This document shows positions 1 through 15,103 of a stretch of DNA of 64,000 nt, piece after piece. The first letter of the stretch is position 1; each line of letters opens with the position of its first letter. A program made the translations under genes and the position numbers. This DNA comes from Cranoglanis bouderius (Eukaryota > Chordata > Actinopteri > Siluriformes > Cranoglanididae), in the NCBI GenBank assembly GCA_023630585.1, contig CM042541.1, forward strand, positions 12,492,501 through 12,556,500, in the 5' to 3' direction. The notes under the pieces were generated by a model that worked only from the letters and a program-made list of their open reading frames with translations, ran no database searches and was not told the DNA's origin.

Positions 1-1596
1 ACCCCTCTGGCCACCCCTGTTAGGTGACAACACTGATAGGTTCAAAGTCCTATGACGCTGAAAGTCTGCGCTATTAGGCTAAACAGCAGTGAACCGCCTA
101 CACGGCACAGACCTCTGGGTGTAGGAGGCTATGAGCAGTAAAATTTTATTTCGGTAGCGTTAGTCCAGTGAGGGGTGTAACCTGGCCTGGGCATTGAGGG
201 CTGTAGCCCCGAAGAGTTTTTTTCTTTAGTCCCGAATAATTCTCCACTTGGAATGGTTTGTCACTACGTAACTGAACGTCAGTCAGTTGTCTCTTCAGTG
301 AACGGAGGCAAGACCAGTCAGACAGGTTTTACAGGAAAATACATGGAAATACTCATGTCTTATTGGCTGACAGTCTCAATTCCGCCAAACGCTAGCTCAC
401 ACATTCAGTCAGTGTGAGGGGAAAATGGGTATATGCCGATTTGTTTTTTAAACCAGTAAAAAAACTTGAAACTGACACACTAACATCCTCTCATACTGAG
501 CAGAAAAACAAGGTGTGTAAATGTCTATATGAGCTCCAAGTTACGTGAACATGATATGAGCAGAGCATAAGGACAGATAACGTACTTTGCATGGCACTGT
601 AGCAGCTAAACCCATATAATGATAGCTTAGTTGTGCCTCCCCTTGGCTAGTGACACCAAACTAGCCTAGTCTCGTGTTAGATAGCCAAAAAGTTTTATAT
701 TTTATCGGTCTGGTACCCGAGGTAAGTTTTATGATAAATCCAACTTTTTGTCCAATTTTCATATTTTTTTTTAGCAATTAGCCCTCACATGCAAGAAATG
801 CAAAAAAAAAAAATGCATGGCAACAGTCTATTTAGAAGTACATTTTTAAAAGTTTTTTGATGGAGTCTGGGCTCAGCCTCAGATGATTAACAGTCCAGAT
901 AACGCCCCTGGTAAAAACTGTTATTTACCTAGATTTCACTAACTTTTTGTGAAAGCTTGTTAAAGTCGAGGTGCTGCAATGTTTCATCATAAGAAACAAA
1001 TGTTAGCTTTCCATTAATGGCATAACTTAGCTAATGTTAGCTAAAGTTACTGCAACTGCTAGCTAGCTAATTTAAAAAAAAAATAATGTTACCACATAAA
1101 CGTTACCACATACGCTTACTTTATGAATCTGTCACTGTTTTTGTAAGTAGCTATTCCATTTAATAATAATAAAAGTGTTTCTGATAGGTGTGTTTGTCTG
1201 AACTGTAGAGAGCATGAAAAGGAAAACAGCAGAAGATAGGAAGATACATTCCTTTTTTTTACAAAGAGAACTAGTACCTCTTTGTAATGTCTGCTGCTAA
1301 CAGAGACAAGGAGGAAGCAGAGATACAGTCAGAGAGGGAGCATGAGGGAGCGCTATTGAGATAACTCGGATCAGAATCAGAGATGAGCAAAACCACTCAT
1401 GTAGTCAGTCATTGCCCACCAGGTATAGGCTACATAAGTTTGCAGATACAGCTTATGTAGCCTATGTGTTTTTTGCTCATTTCTGAAAGACTTGTGTTCA
1501 TTTTGTTTAATGAGAATCCAATTAGATATTTTGTTTGCTGACTTTATGAAGCTTTTTCTCATTTTATTCTGAAATTAATAAATTTTTTTCCTTACA
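1..1596. other. non-coding, upstream intron or flank; possible hAT-like remnant
   Basis: I see no gene here. Around 1214-1290 a + strand reading begins MKRKTAEDRKIHSFF, which resembles the N-terminus of some fish hAT-type transposases, and at 190-240 there is a sequence I associate with the ends of such elements (GGGCTGTAGCCCCGAA). The reading frame breaks quickly and no target duplication was found, so this is only a weak suggestion of an old DNA transposon. Confidence 0.25.
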
Positions 1597-1785
1597 TTTT
1601 TGCGGCATTTGTCAGACACCCTTATCCAGAGCAACTTACGTTTATCTCATTTATACATCTGAGCAGTTGACAGTTAAGGGCCTTGCTCAAGGCCCAACAG
1701 TGGCAGCTTGGTGGTGCTGGGGTTTGAACTCACGGCCTTCTGATCAGCCCAACATCTTAACCACTGAGCTACCATTTATGTGCTA
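1597..1785 (-). repeat. tRNA-derived SINE (minus strand)
   Basis: Read on the minus strand it has a tRNA-like head with an A-box-like TAGCTCAGTGG and a B-box-like GAGTTCAAACCCC, then a body containing the conserved fish SINE stretch that appears here as CCTTATCCAGAGCAACTTAC. A piece of the same body recurs near 41105-41162 and a related head at 37374-37486. Confidence 0.7.
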
Positions 1786-1958
1786 TAAAATTTGCAGAAG
1801 TTTTTTGGCCACCCCAATGAAATCTCTGGGTCTTACCTGGCCACAAAAGAGTTCTGGCTATACCACTGTTGCACTGTAACGTTTTGTACTATGCATATTG
1901 CGATTAGATTACTTGCATGTGTCTGTTTGTGCTTTCAGTGCCTCCTGACTCCTAATGA

Positions 1959-1961
1959 GCG

Positions 1962-2002
<41 letters not shown>

Positions 2003-2028
2003 GACAGAGAGAGAGAGAGAGAGAGAGG
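1959..2028. repeat. (GA)n microsatellite
   Basis: Imperfect GA array with a few CAGA interruptions. Confidence 0.95.
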
Positions 2029-2292
2029 GGAAGGACCAGCACAAAGACGTGTGCACGTGTGTTTGAATGAGTTGAATAATGCGAGCAAATCAGAGTACAT
2101 ATTACAGGAGAAGCATGTGGGGAAAAAATATTTGCACAGACACAGAGACCTAATTTAGGTGTGCAATTGCAAACGTACTTTGTCTAACTTATGTCTGCTT
2201 CATGTTAATATTTTTACCGGACATTGTGTCCGACAGGTTTGTATTTTATCTGACATTTTGAATCTTTAACGGTCAAAAACCGGTATTTAACT

Positions 2293-2294
<2 letters not shown>

Positions 2295-2368
<74 letters not shown>
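2295..2368. repeat. (TG)n microsatellite
   Basis: Nearly pure TG array of about 37 units. Confidence 0.97.
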
Positions 2369-2369
<1 letters not shown>

Positions 2370-2503
2370 ATGCATGTGTTGGTGATGATAAACAAAGTGA
2401 CTTGGTGGTGCATGATGATAAATTGCCAAGCCCGAGGCCAGGAGCACCTTGGTTCAGCAGGACTCTGACAAGAGGACCCCTCGCCACCTCTCCACTACTC
2501 ACT

Positions 2504-2504
<1 letters not shown>

Positions 2505-2580
<76 letters not shown>
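2505..2580. repeat. (TC)n microsatellite
   Basis: Pure TC array of about 38 units, 140 bp from the TG array. Confidence 0.97.
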
Positions 2581-2583
<3 letters not shown>

Positions 2584-3103
2584 TACATACACAAACTCTC
2601 ACTCTCTCTGCTCACTACAGGTCAAGCACTAATGGTAGCTACACTCGCTGCAAGCAAGGTTTCTCCCCTTTTCCTACTCTCTCTTCTGTGATAGACAGAG
2701 AGTGCTCCGATCTAATTCGTGATGGACTTTTTCCACCTCATATATAATCAGTCACTGGGGGTGTTATGCTGATACACCAGTGTGGCTGTGTATTATGATA
2801 AGGAGCGCTGAAAAGGATATAGGGTACAATTACAGTTAGATCTATGGTATAGCTATAGACAGTGACATGACCCAGCTCCAGAAGTGGCACATTGTTTAAA
2901 ATGTACACTAGGAATTTTAAAATAAGTCTGCCTGCTAGTGTCCTATATGCAGTTTTTAACCATTATTAAAACAGTATTCATTTGTAAAAAAATAAAAATA
3001 AATAAATAATAATAATAATTTTTTTTTATTAATTAATTAATTAAAATTCCTCCACATTTTTATTATTACTTATTAGAAAAAAATACTACAAACGATCTTT
3101 TTA

Positions 3104-3210
<107 letters not shown>

Positions 3211-4955
3211 AATAATTTGTAATTGCTGCTATAGTGTTATATGTAATTCTAAATTTGGTCAGTTTTCTGCTTTAACACACCTACTAATAAACCTGTTAAT
3301 TAATTGGTGATTTGAATCAGGTGTCTTTGAACCAGAATATTATTAAACTATGTTGGACTCTGGACCTCCAGGAGTGGAATTGTGCACTTTGGATTTAATA
3401 TTGTTCTATTTGAAAATGTAAAGTTATGATATTGGGTTACATGACTGTTTTACTGTAAATGTTTTACAGTGTACTGCAGACCTCTACACATGCTCCTCTC
3501 AGTCCTAGACTGTCTCTACTAGACTTTTGTCTTTCAGGTATCCTGCATTAGAGTGAAGTTAGAGTTATTAAGCACTAAACGTCTGCAGGCAGTAAATCGG
3601 AAATGAATGCCAGCAGCTTTTTTTTATTTTATTTTTTTTTAAAGAGGTTCATGTGAATGTTTGCTTTTCATCTACATGGAACTTTTCTTGCAAGTTGCTT
3701 TCTTGGAAAACACGCCAGTTGTAAACCTTGGAGGAGATCTGAGGCTCACTTTTCTGTTGTCTCCTTTCATCATACAATGACAGTGAGCCACTCAGGCATG
3801 GAGTAGTTAAAGGACATCTGTAGTGGATAAATTATTCAGGAAATGCCATATCGTGTAGGTTTGGGTAAACAGTAGCATTAAAAACAAGTTCAACACTCAT
3901 GTACTTTCATAAGAAAGTAGAATAGAGATTAAATATGACTTGGCCTTTTGTGACCATATGAAGGCCTCAGTAAACTGCAATACATTCTGCTGTATTATTA
4001 GTGTTTTACCTTACCATTGGAAGAAATGCGGGCATCATATTTTCCAGTGGGGAAAAAAGTCAAGTGCTTCTGGTCCAGTTTGTTTGCTAATGTATATGGC
4101 TTAATTTGATGTGGTGTGCAGTGGTCACAGGAGTACTTAGGGAGGAGAGAGAGAGACTATAATGTGTTATTCTGTGCACTCCATATTTGCCAGTCCAGTT
4201 TTCCACAGAGCAAGATAATAATGTGGCATCTGGTTACAATCAATGTTTCCTTTCTACCATTATGAAATTAGCTACACGGAAATTATTTGAAATGGCCTGT
4301 AATGATTTCTGATAGAAATTTGCGCCATTGTTTTGCCCTTTAAGATAAGCGTGGTGAATCAGCATCAGTCAAAACAAGTGCACATTTAAGAATAAACCCC
4401 CAAACCTATCCAGCCCCCCACCCCCTTTGGGGCCAAAAAACCCCCCAAATGCTTTACCTCATTCTTTCATTCTGGATCTCGACCTTTAGGCTCTGATTCA
4501 GATCTGATAGGCTTTTGATTATTTTTTGGCTGGAAATTTAGCTACATTTGCTGTGAAAATGCCCTGTGTTCCTTGTTTTTTTGAGCTGCATATTTTCCCT
4601 CATTATATTGTTTGTTTATTTGACAGCACTTCCCTCAGATTGTGTGCAAAAGGAAGTGTTTGAAGACCCTTTGTGATCATTAGCCTGATTGCTGTTCTAA
4701 GCATGTTTGGGGTGGTTTAATTAAACCGTAGGTGGGTGTGCCAGGCCCTGGGGAGAGAGCTTTGGCTGCAAGGTTTTGAAGGGTTTCTCCTCTTAGAAAA
4801 AAGGTGTCAGATGAGGATAATCAATGCTGTGATAGGAAAAGTTACTGTTACAGTTGGCAATTTGGGGCAAGGTTAGTGCAGCTGAAAGTCATCCTACATA
4901 GACATTTTTGGATGAGAAAGCCAGATGATAAATGAGTCTCTGCCTGACTTCCCCC

Positions 4956-4958
<3 letters not shown>

Positions 4959-5001
<43 letters not shown>

Positions 5002-5045
5002 CGTGTGCATGTACGGGCATGCGTGCATGTGTGCGTGTGTGTGTG
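4959..5045. repeat. (TG)n microsatellite, imperfect
   Basis: TG array passing into a GC/GCATG-interrupted purine-pyrimidine tract, a possible Z-DNA-prone sequence. Confidence 0.9.
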
Positions 5046-5851
5046 AAATAAAGACAGGTGCTTTTCTGCTCTGATACAGTCTTTAAGAGTGCAGCTTTTA
5101 TCATCAATAGCACACGAGGCAGTAAACCAAACTGTCAGTTTGGATTTGATTTTGTCTTTTTTACATAAATAAATAAATGAATTTAAATGCAATCATCTTG
5201 GTTGAAGTAGAACATTACATTGGGACACTACATTAGTTCCTGCAGTAGATGCCTTATTCAGACTTAGTAACATCTGTCTCTGGGGGTACGATCATAAGTG
5301 GACAGATGAGATGAATAGGAATTCACATTTGTTATTTTCATGTGTGTCGAATGTGTCTCCATTTACCACTTGTCATCACATGTCTTCGGTAGTATAGTTG
5401 CCAAATCTGCCAAAAGCAACTGAATGTCACTTCAAAACCAGGCCCAAAATACTAGCCAATGCTAAATGTAAACTGAAATGAAGTGATTATATTTAGTTGT
5501 CAGATGTCATTTTATTAATTAAATTGTCGGATACTCAGATCACTTGATAAAAGCTTTACTCATATAGACATCTGGCTGTGTGGCATTTTGTGTAACATTT
5601 GCTCAGCTCATGTGCTTTTATCAATCACACACAAAAAGAGGGACATAAAAATAAATAAAATGTGAGGTGCATACATAAATTTAGTCATATAGCGATAGTG
5701 TGGGCGCATGCTGTCAGAGTTTAAGGATTTAAAAAATCAGTTCCTCACAAACACAGCTCTAATAAATGTGATCACAGTGCACAGAATTTACATATTAAAG
5801 AACTTAAATGTACTGTCTAATATTAAATATATAATAATAGAGTACATATAT

Positions 5852-7322
5852 TGTAGATGAAAAATTGTCTTTATTGTTTAACCTTTTGAGCTTTTGTTCA
5901 GAAAATTCACAAAAATACTCTGCTCTCATGGATATCAAACAATTGCAAACAAAACACAGGTTTATAAAAAAAAATCTTTGTTAAATATAGGTGTGCAACA
6001 ATTATTGTCACCCTTTTAGTCAATACTTTGTGCTACCTCCCTTTGCCAAGATAACAGCTCTGAGTCTTCTCCTGTAATGCCTGATGAGGTTGGAGAATAC
6101 ATGGCAAGGGATCTGAGACCATTCCTCCATACAGAATCTCTCCAGATCCTTCAAATTTCGAGGTCCACACTGGTGGACTTTCCTCTTCAGTTCACCCCAC
6201 AGGTTTTCTATGGGTTTCAAGTCAGGGGACTAGGATGGCCATGGCAGGACCTTGATTTTGTGGTCAGGAACCATTTTTGTGTTGATTTTGATGTATGTTT
6301 TGGATCATTTTAATGCTGAAAGATCCAACCACGGCCCATTTTAAGCTTTCTGGCAGAGGCAGTCATGTTTTCATTTAATATCTGTTGACATTTGAGTCCA
6401 TGATGCCATGTATCCTAACAAAATGTCCAGGTCCTCTGGCAGAAAAATGGCCCCAAAACATTAAAGAGCCACCACCGTATTTAACCGTGGGCATGAGGTA
6501 TTTTTCCATATGGCTAAATTAAAAATAAAAGGAAAAGGAACCACCCATGGTGGACATTAGTGTTATGGCAGGAAGATGGAAAAATGATTTACTTCTTCAC
6601 CAAGAATAGCAGCAGAACAATTTCGAAGATGAACAGTGTGTGTGCCAAAACCACCTCTGGTGTTTATTGCCTAAAAGCTCTATTTTGGTTTCATCTGACC
6701 ATAGACCCTGATCCCATTTGAAGTTCCAGTAGTGTCTGGCAAACTGAAGATGCTGGGGTTTGTTTTTGGATGAGAGTAGAGGCTTTTTTCTTGAAACCCT
6801 TCCAAATAACTTGTGGTGATGTAGGTGACTTTGGATTGTAGATTTGGAGACTTTCTGACCCCAAGACGCAACTTCTGTAATTCTCCAGCAGTGATCCTTG
6901 GAAATTTTTTGGCCACCCGAACCATCCTCTTCACAGTGAGTTGAGACAATATAGACACACATCCAATTCCAGGTTGATTCATAACATTTCCAGTTGACTG
7001 GAACTTCTTAATTATTACCCTGATGGTGGAAATGGGTATTTTCAATGCTTGTGCTATTTTCTTATAGCCACTTCCAATTTTGTGAAGCTCAACAACCTTT
7101 TGCCGCACATCACAGCTATATTCCTTGGTCTTACCAATTGTTATGAATGATTAAGGGAATTTGGCCTATGTTACCTCATATTTATACCCCTGTGAAACAG
7201 GAAGTCATGATTGAACAATTTCCTGTTCCTAGTCACCCAGGTGTACTAAAAAATGTAAAATATCAATGGGAATACACTTCAAATATAGTTTTCTCATATG
7301 AAATCATAGGGGTGCAAAATCT
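5852..7322 (-). mobile_element. Tc1-like DNA transposon, family A copy 1, truncated
   Basis: Decayed Tc1/mariner transposase on the minus strand. The N-terminal helix-turn-helix region reads MRQKVVELHKIGSGYKKIAQ (from 7108 downward). The C-terminal end reads KPIENLWGELKRKVH (6220 downward), holding the glutamate of the DDE triad. The middle is split over frames and interrupted by an insertion-like stretch near 6514-6600. Compared with the more complete copy at 41177-42690, the outermost terminal repeats are missing at both ends. It cannot encode active enzyme. Confidence 0.85.
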
Positions 7323-9407
7323 GCCCCTTCCAGTCCATCAAGACTGTCACTGCAAGATGAATTGTAATATTCAAAAGAAACTTCAAACAGTATTTCTTAA
7401 TGAAGTATTTAAGCATTTCCTTGAATAGTTATTTCACCAAGGTACTTAATTGGTCTTAAATTAATTAATTGTAATAAATCATAATTACATATGTATAATA
7501 TCATAAATAAAGAACATTTGTGAGAATGAATAGATACATTCACTGACACATTCATACAGGTTGTGGACAAAAAACATGCATATGATTAGAAACTGTGTAT
7601 GGATAGTATACATAATGTAATGTTTGTAAAATGCCACAGACAAAAAAATCAATTTACATGTTGATTACATGTACCCACAGTGTGGCTGAACACTTCATAA
7701 CTGATTGCCATCACCTGAGATTAGCCTTAGACTAAACAGCTTGACATGTTTTCACTAAGCAAGCAGATTATAATACTAATAACATGAAGCATGCTGAATT
7801 TGTCTGTCCCATGGGTTACCTGAATCATCCTGATCCAGTCCTGCTATGCACAGGTTAAGGAGCTGAAGAGTGTTGACCCAGTATTCCTCTTATTTAATAT
7901 TCTGCATACTACTACACTCCAAGCTTAATTGGCAGAGAGGAACACTCATTAGGCCTTATTTTCATCTCTGCATAGTCATTATTGGTGATTGGAGTGGCAA
8001 GTGGGCAAGTTCTTGCCTTGTCCGTTTGTTTACTTATTCATTTATTTATGGGCATATTTGTTCATTTAATTGACACTTTCTTGCATGTCCCATATTAGTT
8101 ATGGAGCTCGCTGGTCTGCTGTGTTTGTTCTGCGCTTATCAGTCACTGTTTCTTATGAAGACTGGTGGCTTTATGCAAGTTTGGTCATGTTCTAGTTTAT
8201 AATGTGCCAGACTACTTCCACTTTTATATTTATTCAGCAAGGATGGTTAAGCATATTAATGTAAAATAAAATTTTTAATGCTTTACTGTGTGGGCTGAAC
8301 TTTCATTAGACTCCAGAGCCTAAAATATATATAAATTCTATATTGGCCAAGATGTTGGACCATAGTTTGTATTTTAAGAAAAAGCCAAATATTTATTGAA
8401 TAGTTGTGTGATGTGTTGGGAATATCAAGATAAAACATTACTATAAAATTTTATGTTCACAAGCCATGACTTTCAGCATCTCAAATCTTTAATTTATTCT
8501 GAATTTGTTCAGATAGAAATAGTATTTTTATTGTGCCCACTACCTGGATTTCTCCTGGCCATGGCTCATCAACGTTCTCACCAGATTTCTCTCACCAAAA
8601 TCTCCAAAACAACCCAAACAAAGACCCATGAGTCTCTTAACTTCTCACATCGTTGCCTCATTCACACATTCACAGAACATTCACAACTCTTACTCAGAAA
8701 TGTTTGGGCTAAACTTGTGTAGAATGCACTTAGCCTAGTGGCCCATCTACACAACATGTCATTAGAAGACATGTCAACATATCTCTTCCCTGTGGGTCCA
8801 AAGATCAAATTGGTGGCACTTTGATGGCGCATCCTGCATACTGTAAATGCAGCATGCTCTTCATTTATATTCCAGTGATCTCGTCTCCCAGGCCTCTGTG
8901 CAATTTAGTCTGTGGCCAGGCCTTGCGCACAGCAGTTAAAATTAATAAATGCTAACCTCCCCCTTGCTCACATCCCTTTCCCAGCCACATTTTGTTGCAC
9001 TTTTTATTGCCATGCTTTCATATAATTTTTTCAAGGGGCCAGGGGTAAGCAGGGATTTAAATAATGAACAATAGGCTATTCCAGTATCATTTAACTCATT
9101 TAGTGCTTCCTGACCTTGTTGTGTTTCCTTTTTTTAAGAGGGAAATGCCCAGTTTTTAATGGAATGGTACTCCTGGGACTCAGTCCTCATTTTTTGGGAT
9201 TTGAGCACTAGTGATTATTTTAAGAGGGAGATTAAGAGGTGAACAGATATGAGACATAGTTCAGCAAGACACCTTAATTGTACTTGAGTTTGTTTGCTTG
9301 ACTCTTCTGTATTTAGGCAAAGCCTGAGCGCTGTTTTTGAACCTAATGGGTTAATCCGAGCTTAGTGAATGTGATGCCCCGGTAGGCTTCTTACCAGAAA
9401 AGAGCAG

Positions 9408-9410
<3 letters not shown>
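7323..9410. other. non-coding intron sequence
   Basis: AT-rich DNA with no recognisable gene. The part at about 8900-9100 is less repetitive and richer in homeodomain-like AT cores (TTAAAATTAATAAATG), a weak candidate for a regulatory block. The ORF at 8453-8722 lacks splice signals and similarity. Confidence 0.4.

Positions 9411-9415
<5 letters not shown>

Positions 9416-9481
<66 letters not shown>
9416..9481. repeat. (TG)n microsatellite
   Basis: About 33 TG units. Confidence 0.97.
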
Positions 9482-9484
<3 letters not shown>

Positions 9485-9651
9485 TCATGCAGCTTGCCAG
9501 TCCTTGGTGATTGCAGTGTGCCTCCTAACTATAAATACCACACAGACATTTGGATTCCCTTCCTTTAGGAGTCCCCTGGTACATATTGTCAACTGCAGCC
9601 ATGTTATTGGGAATAAATATGGTCAATATGGAGTTGGCAGAGTAAATGACA

Positions 9652-9656
<5 letters not shown>

Positions 9657-9746
<90 letters not shown>
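9657..9746. repeat. (TC)n microsatellite
   Basis: TC array with a central TCCC-type interruption at 9706-9720. Confidence 0.97.
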
Positions 9747-9749
<3 letters not shown>

Positions 9750-10139
9750 ACCTGCCTGTGCCTCCTGTCAAGTGAATTAGGACTCCATCAGAGAACGCTT
9801 GCCAGCTACCTGTTTACTCTCCTTTGACCACATTCACATTACTTCAGGTTATATATTTGTGTTAAATGTTAAACAAAAGACATTCATATGAGCACAGTTT
9901 TCCATGTCTCTGGTCAGATCAGGCACAGTTTGGGGCTGTTGGTAAATACTTTGAGACAGAATTGATTATTAAGTTGAAATGCCTATTGCAAAACACATTT
10001 TAAAAATAGACAAAGGAGCATATTACTGAACCTGAGACTAATGATGCTTCTCTTTTCATGGATGGACAGAATAAATACTTATGTGCCTCTTAGTTTTCTT
10101 AGTTCTATTTTGACATGGCAATTAATGCACAACAATTTA

Positions 10140-10262
10140 TGGGCCTCACATCAAGAACTTAAATAATTAGGCATTGCCCATCTTTTAACGTTTATTTTGG
10201 CAATTAGGATGATTACTAGAGTGCCTTGATCTGGATATGTAAATTGCTATGTAAACAAGCCT

Positions 10263-10331
<69 letters not shown>

Positions 10332-10440
10332 TGTGTGTGTGGTTGCGCACCTGACAAAAACACCGGAGCAAAAGCCTGGGCTTAATTATTCCCTAATTGG
10401 AGCCCTTTGAATATTCAGGAGATGCCCTTTAAACACATGT
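10140..10440. promoter_or_regulatory. candidate conserved non-coding block split by a (TG)n array
   Basis: Both flanks of the TG array (10262-10341) have moderate GC content and clustered homeodomain-type TAAT cores (AATTAGGCATTGC, GGCAATTAGGATGATTA, TTAATTATTCCCTAATTGGAG). DACH loci are known for many conserved enhancers. This is pattern recognition only; conservation was not tested. Confidence 0.3.
10262..10341. repeat. (TG)n microsatellite
   Basis: About 38 TG units with one TTTG interruption. Confidence 0.97.
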
Positions 10441-10753
10441 ACAAAATAAAAAACAACAAATAGACTATGTAAGGGCAACAAAACCATAATCAGTTCAGAG
10501 TAACTATAGCTCTCATAGTCACTGGTGCTCTCAAGTACCTTATCCTCCATATGGAACCCAGGGAAGATCCACCTTTGCGGAAAAGGTGTTTTCCTAAAGG
10601 ACAACTCTTTAGAGAGATACAGATAAGAAAAGTGGTGGCGTAAGCAAACTTACTGTATCCTCAGTCGTCCTGAAATCTTCAACTACAACCCCATTTGAAA
10701 CTTTGCGCTTCTCTTACTCTCCAGTCCCAACTTGACTTTGACATGCATGCAAG

Positions 10754-11836
10754 CAGAGGTGGACAGTAATGAAGTACATTCACTTGAGCACTGTACTTAA
10801 GTACACTTTTTGAGTATCTGTACTTTACTTGAGTATTATTATTTCTGGAAACTTTAACTTCACTACATTTGAAAGACAAATATTGTACTTTTCACTCCAC
10901 TACATTTATATCAAGGTCCTCGAGTCGAAAGTCGTTACTATGTAGTAGCTTTGAAAATCAGTGGATGATTTTTTTTTTCTTCTCTAAATTGTGATTGGTT
11001 TTTTGCAGGTGACAGACAGCCTGTCAATAATCACTCTTGTAGGGTCACTGGTTCTGAAGTTCAATGATTTCCCAGCATTTTTTGAACACTGATCAGTTGG
11101 GAAAATGGCAGAAGACGGTTCCTCGGCACAGTGCACAAACCCATGGCCACATAAAAAGTATGTTCCAGTTTTCTGAAAAGGTCAAAGATTCTTTTTGTTT
11201 TAAATGTTTGCTTTGTTTGCCTAAAACAAAGCAAATCACAGCCTTCAAAAACTCGCCGTCCAACCTGCAGAAGCATATTGAGCTATGTAAACTTTTAATT
11301 TCTTGTGAAAGCTTGAAATTGTCTGTGCTTTAGAGCTAAAGTTTCGGTATGAAGTATGGTCGGTCAAATAATTTATGGATTTGCCCGCCAAGTTGCCATC
11401 AAACACCCACACAATCTCTTTCCTAAATGATAATGATTCGCCTGTCTATTAAACCTTTGACAAAAATCACACCGGAAGATTCAAATCTGCGTTGGTGCTG
11501 CCATGAGCCAGAGAGAGCAGTTATCATTTCTATAGGTTTTGGAACATTCTAAAAATAAAGATACTACAAGCTAGTCAGTGTATTCAGTAGGTTACTTCAG
11601 AGGCAGGAGGTATTGTAAGTATTACATACAACAATGCAACAATAATTAAACAATACATTGACATAAAAAAGGAAATTTACTTTTGATACTTAAGTACTTT
11701 TAAAAGCAAGTACTTCTGTACTTTTACTTAAGTAAAAATCTGTCTTTATAACTTTCACTTGTAATGGAGTAATATTTGAACAGTAGTATCTGAACTTTCA
11801 CTCAAGTAATGGAGTTGTGTACTTTGTCCACCTCTG
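10754..11836 (+). mobile_element. non-autonomous hAT element with perfect 8-bp TSD
   Basis: The ends are CAGAGGTGGACA and its inverted match TGTCCACCTCTG. They are flanked by identical 8-bp direct repeats CATGCAAG at 10746-10753 and 11837-11844, the hallmark of hAT insertion. Subterminal sequence is rich in AAGTACTT-type motifs in inverted orientation. Inside, about 11106-11290, is a remnant that begins MAEDGSSAQCTNPWPH and, after a one-base frame change, reads FCFKCLLCLPKTKQITAFKN followed by SPSNLQKHIELC. This is a BED-type zinc finger from the transposase N-terminus. The catalytic domain is gone. It is related to 47131-48489. Confidence 0.88.
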
Positions 11837-12539
11837 CATGCAAGTGTAGATTTTTTAAATCTAAAAAATGTCTCAGAGTCAGAAAATGTACATCAAAGAC
11901 TGCATTAAATGTTACAGCCACACAGAATTGTTTGGTAAAACAGCCATGACCAATGTAGCATTTAGTGATAAAGATCAATAACTAACATTTGGGGTTTTAT
12001 GATTTACATGAAAAAAAAGAGGTTTAAATAAGAGGTTTGCAACGAGATCTGATGACCATAACATTCCTTTTGTTGAGACTAGAAGGAAAGCCTTTTGTCT
12101 TTATTTTTAGGAGTGGTGCAAATGAAAGTGCTTGACCAATGAATAATTAATACAGTACATATGGTGGGCTAAAAAAAAAAACACTTCCCCTTGTTTTGTT
12201 GTTTGATTTATTTATTTGTTTGCATACTTTGTACTCTTGGCTTGGGGTGTTTTGTCTCTGTGTGTGTTTTAGAGGAATCAGAGGAAACATTACTTAAAAA
12301 AAGATGGCATTTCAGTAAAAACACCTGCTTTTAATCTACAGTAGGTGACATATCAAGAGGTGTTATACTGGAGGCCAGGTGCACAAACATAAAAATGATG
12401 CTGCATTGTTTGAGTCAACAGTGAATAATCTAAACACAGTTACATTATTTATATATCTCTATCTTTATGCAGACTTAGTCATTTAATAATGAGGACCTTT
12501 ATGTCTGTGCATAAGACCTCACATAAAGAGTAAAATAAA

Positions 12540-14340
<1,801 letters not shown>

Positions 14341-14515
14341 GATAGAGATACTTTATTGATCCCAAGGGAACTTGGAGATTAAAACTATAGACTTCTTCTC
14401 TGTGGTAATTATTCATATTCTCAGATGCATAAGATAGACATTATTATCGTTACCTTGTATTTATACATGTGTAATGACAATAAAGTTGAATCTCATCTAA
14501 TCTAATCTAATTATG
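14341..14515. repeat. LINE 3'-tail-like fragments
   Basis: AGATACTTTATTGATCCCAA at 14346 is the typical 3' end of fish Rex-type LINEs, and ATGACAATAAAGTTGAATCT followed by CATCTAATCTAATC repeats (14474-14510) is another LINE tail. A similar tail lies at about 22765-22805. It ends about 70 bp before the exon. Confidence 0.55.
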
Positions 14516-14584
14516 TTGAAAATTAATGACATATTTAACCTTTTAACTCCTTAAACCACTTCTGTGTTTGTGTGTTTCTCTCAG

Positions 14585-14730
14585 ATGAAGCTCAGATAAC
14601 CTTGCCCCTATTGAAGTCAGGTTTTGAGAAGCTTCCTTTGAGTGCTCAGACTCTTCCTCCAGGCTTTCCCTCTCCATTCCTCTTCACTGAGGGCCTCTCC
14701 TCTGTTGAGACATTGCTCACCAACATCCAG
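14585..14730 (+). CDS. dach2: dachshund homolog (dach2-like), internal exon ending in LLTNIQ
   Basis: This is the first recognisable exon of a dachshund-family transcriptional co-factor, a nuclear protein that works with SIX and EYA proteins. It opens after a pyrimidine-rich tract ending in CAG (14582-14584) and closes before GTATGG at 14731. It encodes about 49 residues, including LPLSAQTLPPGFPSPFLF and SSVETLLTNIQ, which I recognise as the linker just before the C-terminal Dachbox in vertebrate DACH1 and DACH2. The intron before it is phase 1 (the exon supplies the last two bases of a codon) and the one after is phase 0. The exon that should precede it was not found in bases 1-14584. Family assignment is firm. 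Choosing dach2 over dach1 rests on the next exons; fish have several dach paralogues, so the exact symbol is less sure. Confidence 0.9.
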
Positions 14731-14959
14731 GTATGGCTGCTTTTTGTCTATGCGATGGTTAATACATGTGTAGTACTGTTGTCTTTACTGTGGTGTGTGT
14801 GTATATATATTCTACATAATTGTCCACACACTTTTTACTATACTGTTAGGTGCATCAGTCCACAACCATGACGATTTTTATAAGATCGATACAACTACAC
14901 ATAACACAGTACTTTTTAATAAATGAATAACAAAACATAAAATAATTTTTGCTTTACAC

Positions 14960-15075
14960 TGAAGTATACTTTGGGTTTGTGATCAAAAGATAAATATGGC
15001 ATGATAGATCAGAATTTCAGCTTTCATTTTCTGATAGAAAACAAAAGAATTGACCTTGCCATCAGAGGGGACTGA
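14960..15075. repeat. solo terminal repeat fragment of Tc1-like family B
   Basis: Similar to the right terminal repeat of the element at 27670-28987: it has a diverged CAAACCC/GAATT..CCTTGC arrangement and ends in AGAGGGGACTG. Another such fragment is at 24880-25020. Confidence 0.5.
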
Positions 15076-15103
15076 TGTGACACACACACACACACACAAA
15101 ACC

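Noticed and set aside
2300..2632. Open frames over TG/TC arrays (also 9408-9827, 12479-12661, 38362-38682, 51149-51562, 53019-53261)
   Set aside because: They consist of translated dinucleotide repeats (CVCV, SLSL, YIYI) and carry no gene signal.
2620..2657. Possible small exon after TCACTACAG with a GTTTCT donor
   Set aside because: The pyrimidine tract is just the TC microsatellite, the donor is weak, and the encoded residues do not match any DACH segment I know.
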